Source: Flavobacterium sp. CF108 (GTDB lineage Bacteria > Bacteroidota > Bacteroidia > Flavobacteriales > Flavobacteriaceae). From it: a stretch of DNA of 64,000 bases. The stretch covers positions 992,001 to 1,056,000 of the forward strand of contig NZ_FQWW01000001.1 in the NCBI RefSeq assembly GCF_900129795.1, in the 5' to 3' direction. The position numbers and the translations under genes were made by a program. The notes under the pieces are model-generated. The model was not told where the DNA came from, searched no databases, and saw only the letters and a program-made list of their open reading frames with translations. Positions 63,839-64,000 of the stretch are shown here, in pieces. How positions within the stretch are numbered: position 1 is the first letter of the stretch; each line of letters opens with the position of its first letter.

Positions 63839-64000
63839 ATGAAAATACAAGATATTCAGGCAATTCAATTATTGCTTGCTGCTCCAAAGAAAATTGTAAT
63901 AATTCCTCACAGAGGACCAGATGGCGACGCCATGGGTTCTACTCTAGCTTTATACCATTTTTTATTAAAAAACAATCACCAGCCAACGGTGATTGCCCCT
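63839..64000 (+). CDS. nrnA: DHH-family oligoribonuclease / PAP phosphatase (NrnA), 5' part
   Basis: The first 54 residues are present and the frame runs off the window. PHRGPDGDAMGSTLALYHFL fits the first DHH-phosphoesterase motif, where the Asp residues bind manganese. NrnA degrades short RNA and 3'-phosphoadenosine 5'-phosphate. The start is ATG at 63839. Confidence 0.85.
   Translation, partial: MKIQDIQAIQLLLAAPKKIVIIPHRGPDGDAMGSTLALYHFLLKNNHQPTVIAP

Overview
The window is about 64 kb of chromosome from a member of the Bacteroidota, almost certainly a Flavobacterium close to F. johnsoniae. The evidence is the low G+C content, flavobacterial promoters (TAnnTTTG at -7 and TTTG at -33) in place of Shine-Dalgarno sites, a subtilase with a type IX secretion sorting tail, many short SCK-type lipoproteins, and families such as DUF4834, DUF3810 and LysM/PBP1-like proteins. 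I see no rRNA, tRNA, CRISPR array, prophage, integrase or insertion sequence. The gene order looks like core genome with islands of accessory genes.

Layout. 1-6 kb: end of a surface-polysaccharide region on the minus strand (flippase, glycosyltransferase, large YfhO-type membrane protein, DUF4834). 6-10 kb: outer-membrane transporter-like protein, double GNAT protein, lipoprotein, and an alpha-oxoamine synthase that probably makes the sphingoid or sulfonolipid base. 10.4-16.6 kb: a nitrite/nitric-oxide module with nirK (cytochrome c fusion), a NirV-like protein, a SCO protein, a histidine-rich polytopic membrane protein, the Ric/ScdA iron-sulfur repair protein, an azurin-like cupredoxin and an Rrf2 regulator with three cysteines. 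One 24-bp palindrome (ATAAAAGA-N8-TCTTTWAT) precedes nirK, ric and the regulator at almost the same distance from each start codon, which makes this a compact, self-contained regulon.

16.8-24 kb: NYN/OST-HTH protein, glutamate-synthase-like flavoprotein, an array of three paralogous lipoproteins with partner genes and a GH88 hydrolase, then a 600-bp block of interspersed repeats. 24-34.5 kb: ABC exporter, RdgB, DEAD-box helicase, PepD, a ParE/RelE-type toxin-antitoxin pair, DUF3810 membrane protein, and an ECF sigma factor with a membrane partner. 34.6-45.6 kb: divergent acyltransferase, Nudix hydrolase, small hypotheticals, flavin oxidoreductase, secreted subtilase, MnmA, an exported dikinase-like protein, DUF4956 and a MORN-type protein.

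45.7-58.5 kb: housekeeping on the minus strand (YidC, PyrG, NagB fused to a PIG-L deacetylase, OsmC, two large LysM proteins, GuaA). 58.6-64 kb: two exported hypotheticals, CbpA/CbpM co-chaperones, a RidA-family protein, a ClC channel, a 118-bp direct repeat and the start of nrnA.

Many intergenic gaps hold long, near-perfect inverted repeats from a few recurring families (CACGAATT, CACAGATTAAAAGGATT, CATTGCGAGGAACGAAGCAA and others). They mark gene borders, and several probably act as terminators. The observations I rate highest are the shared palindrome of the NO module, the histidine-rich membrane protein inside it, the tandem lipoprotein family, the exported dikinase, and the repeat families.
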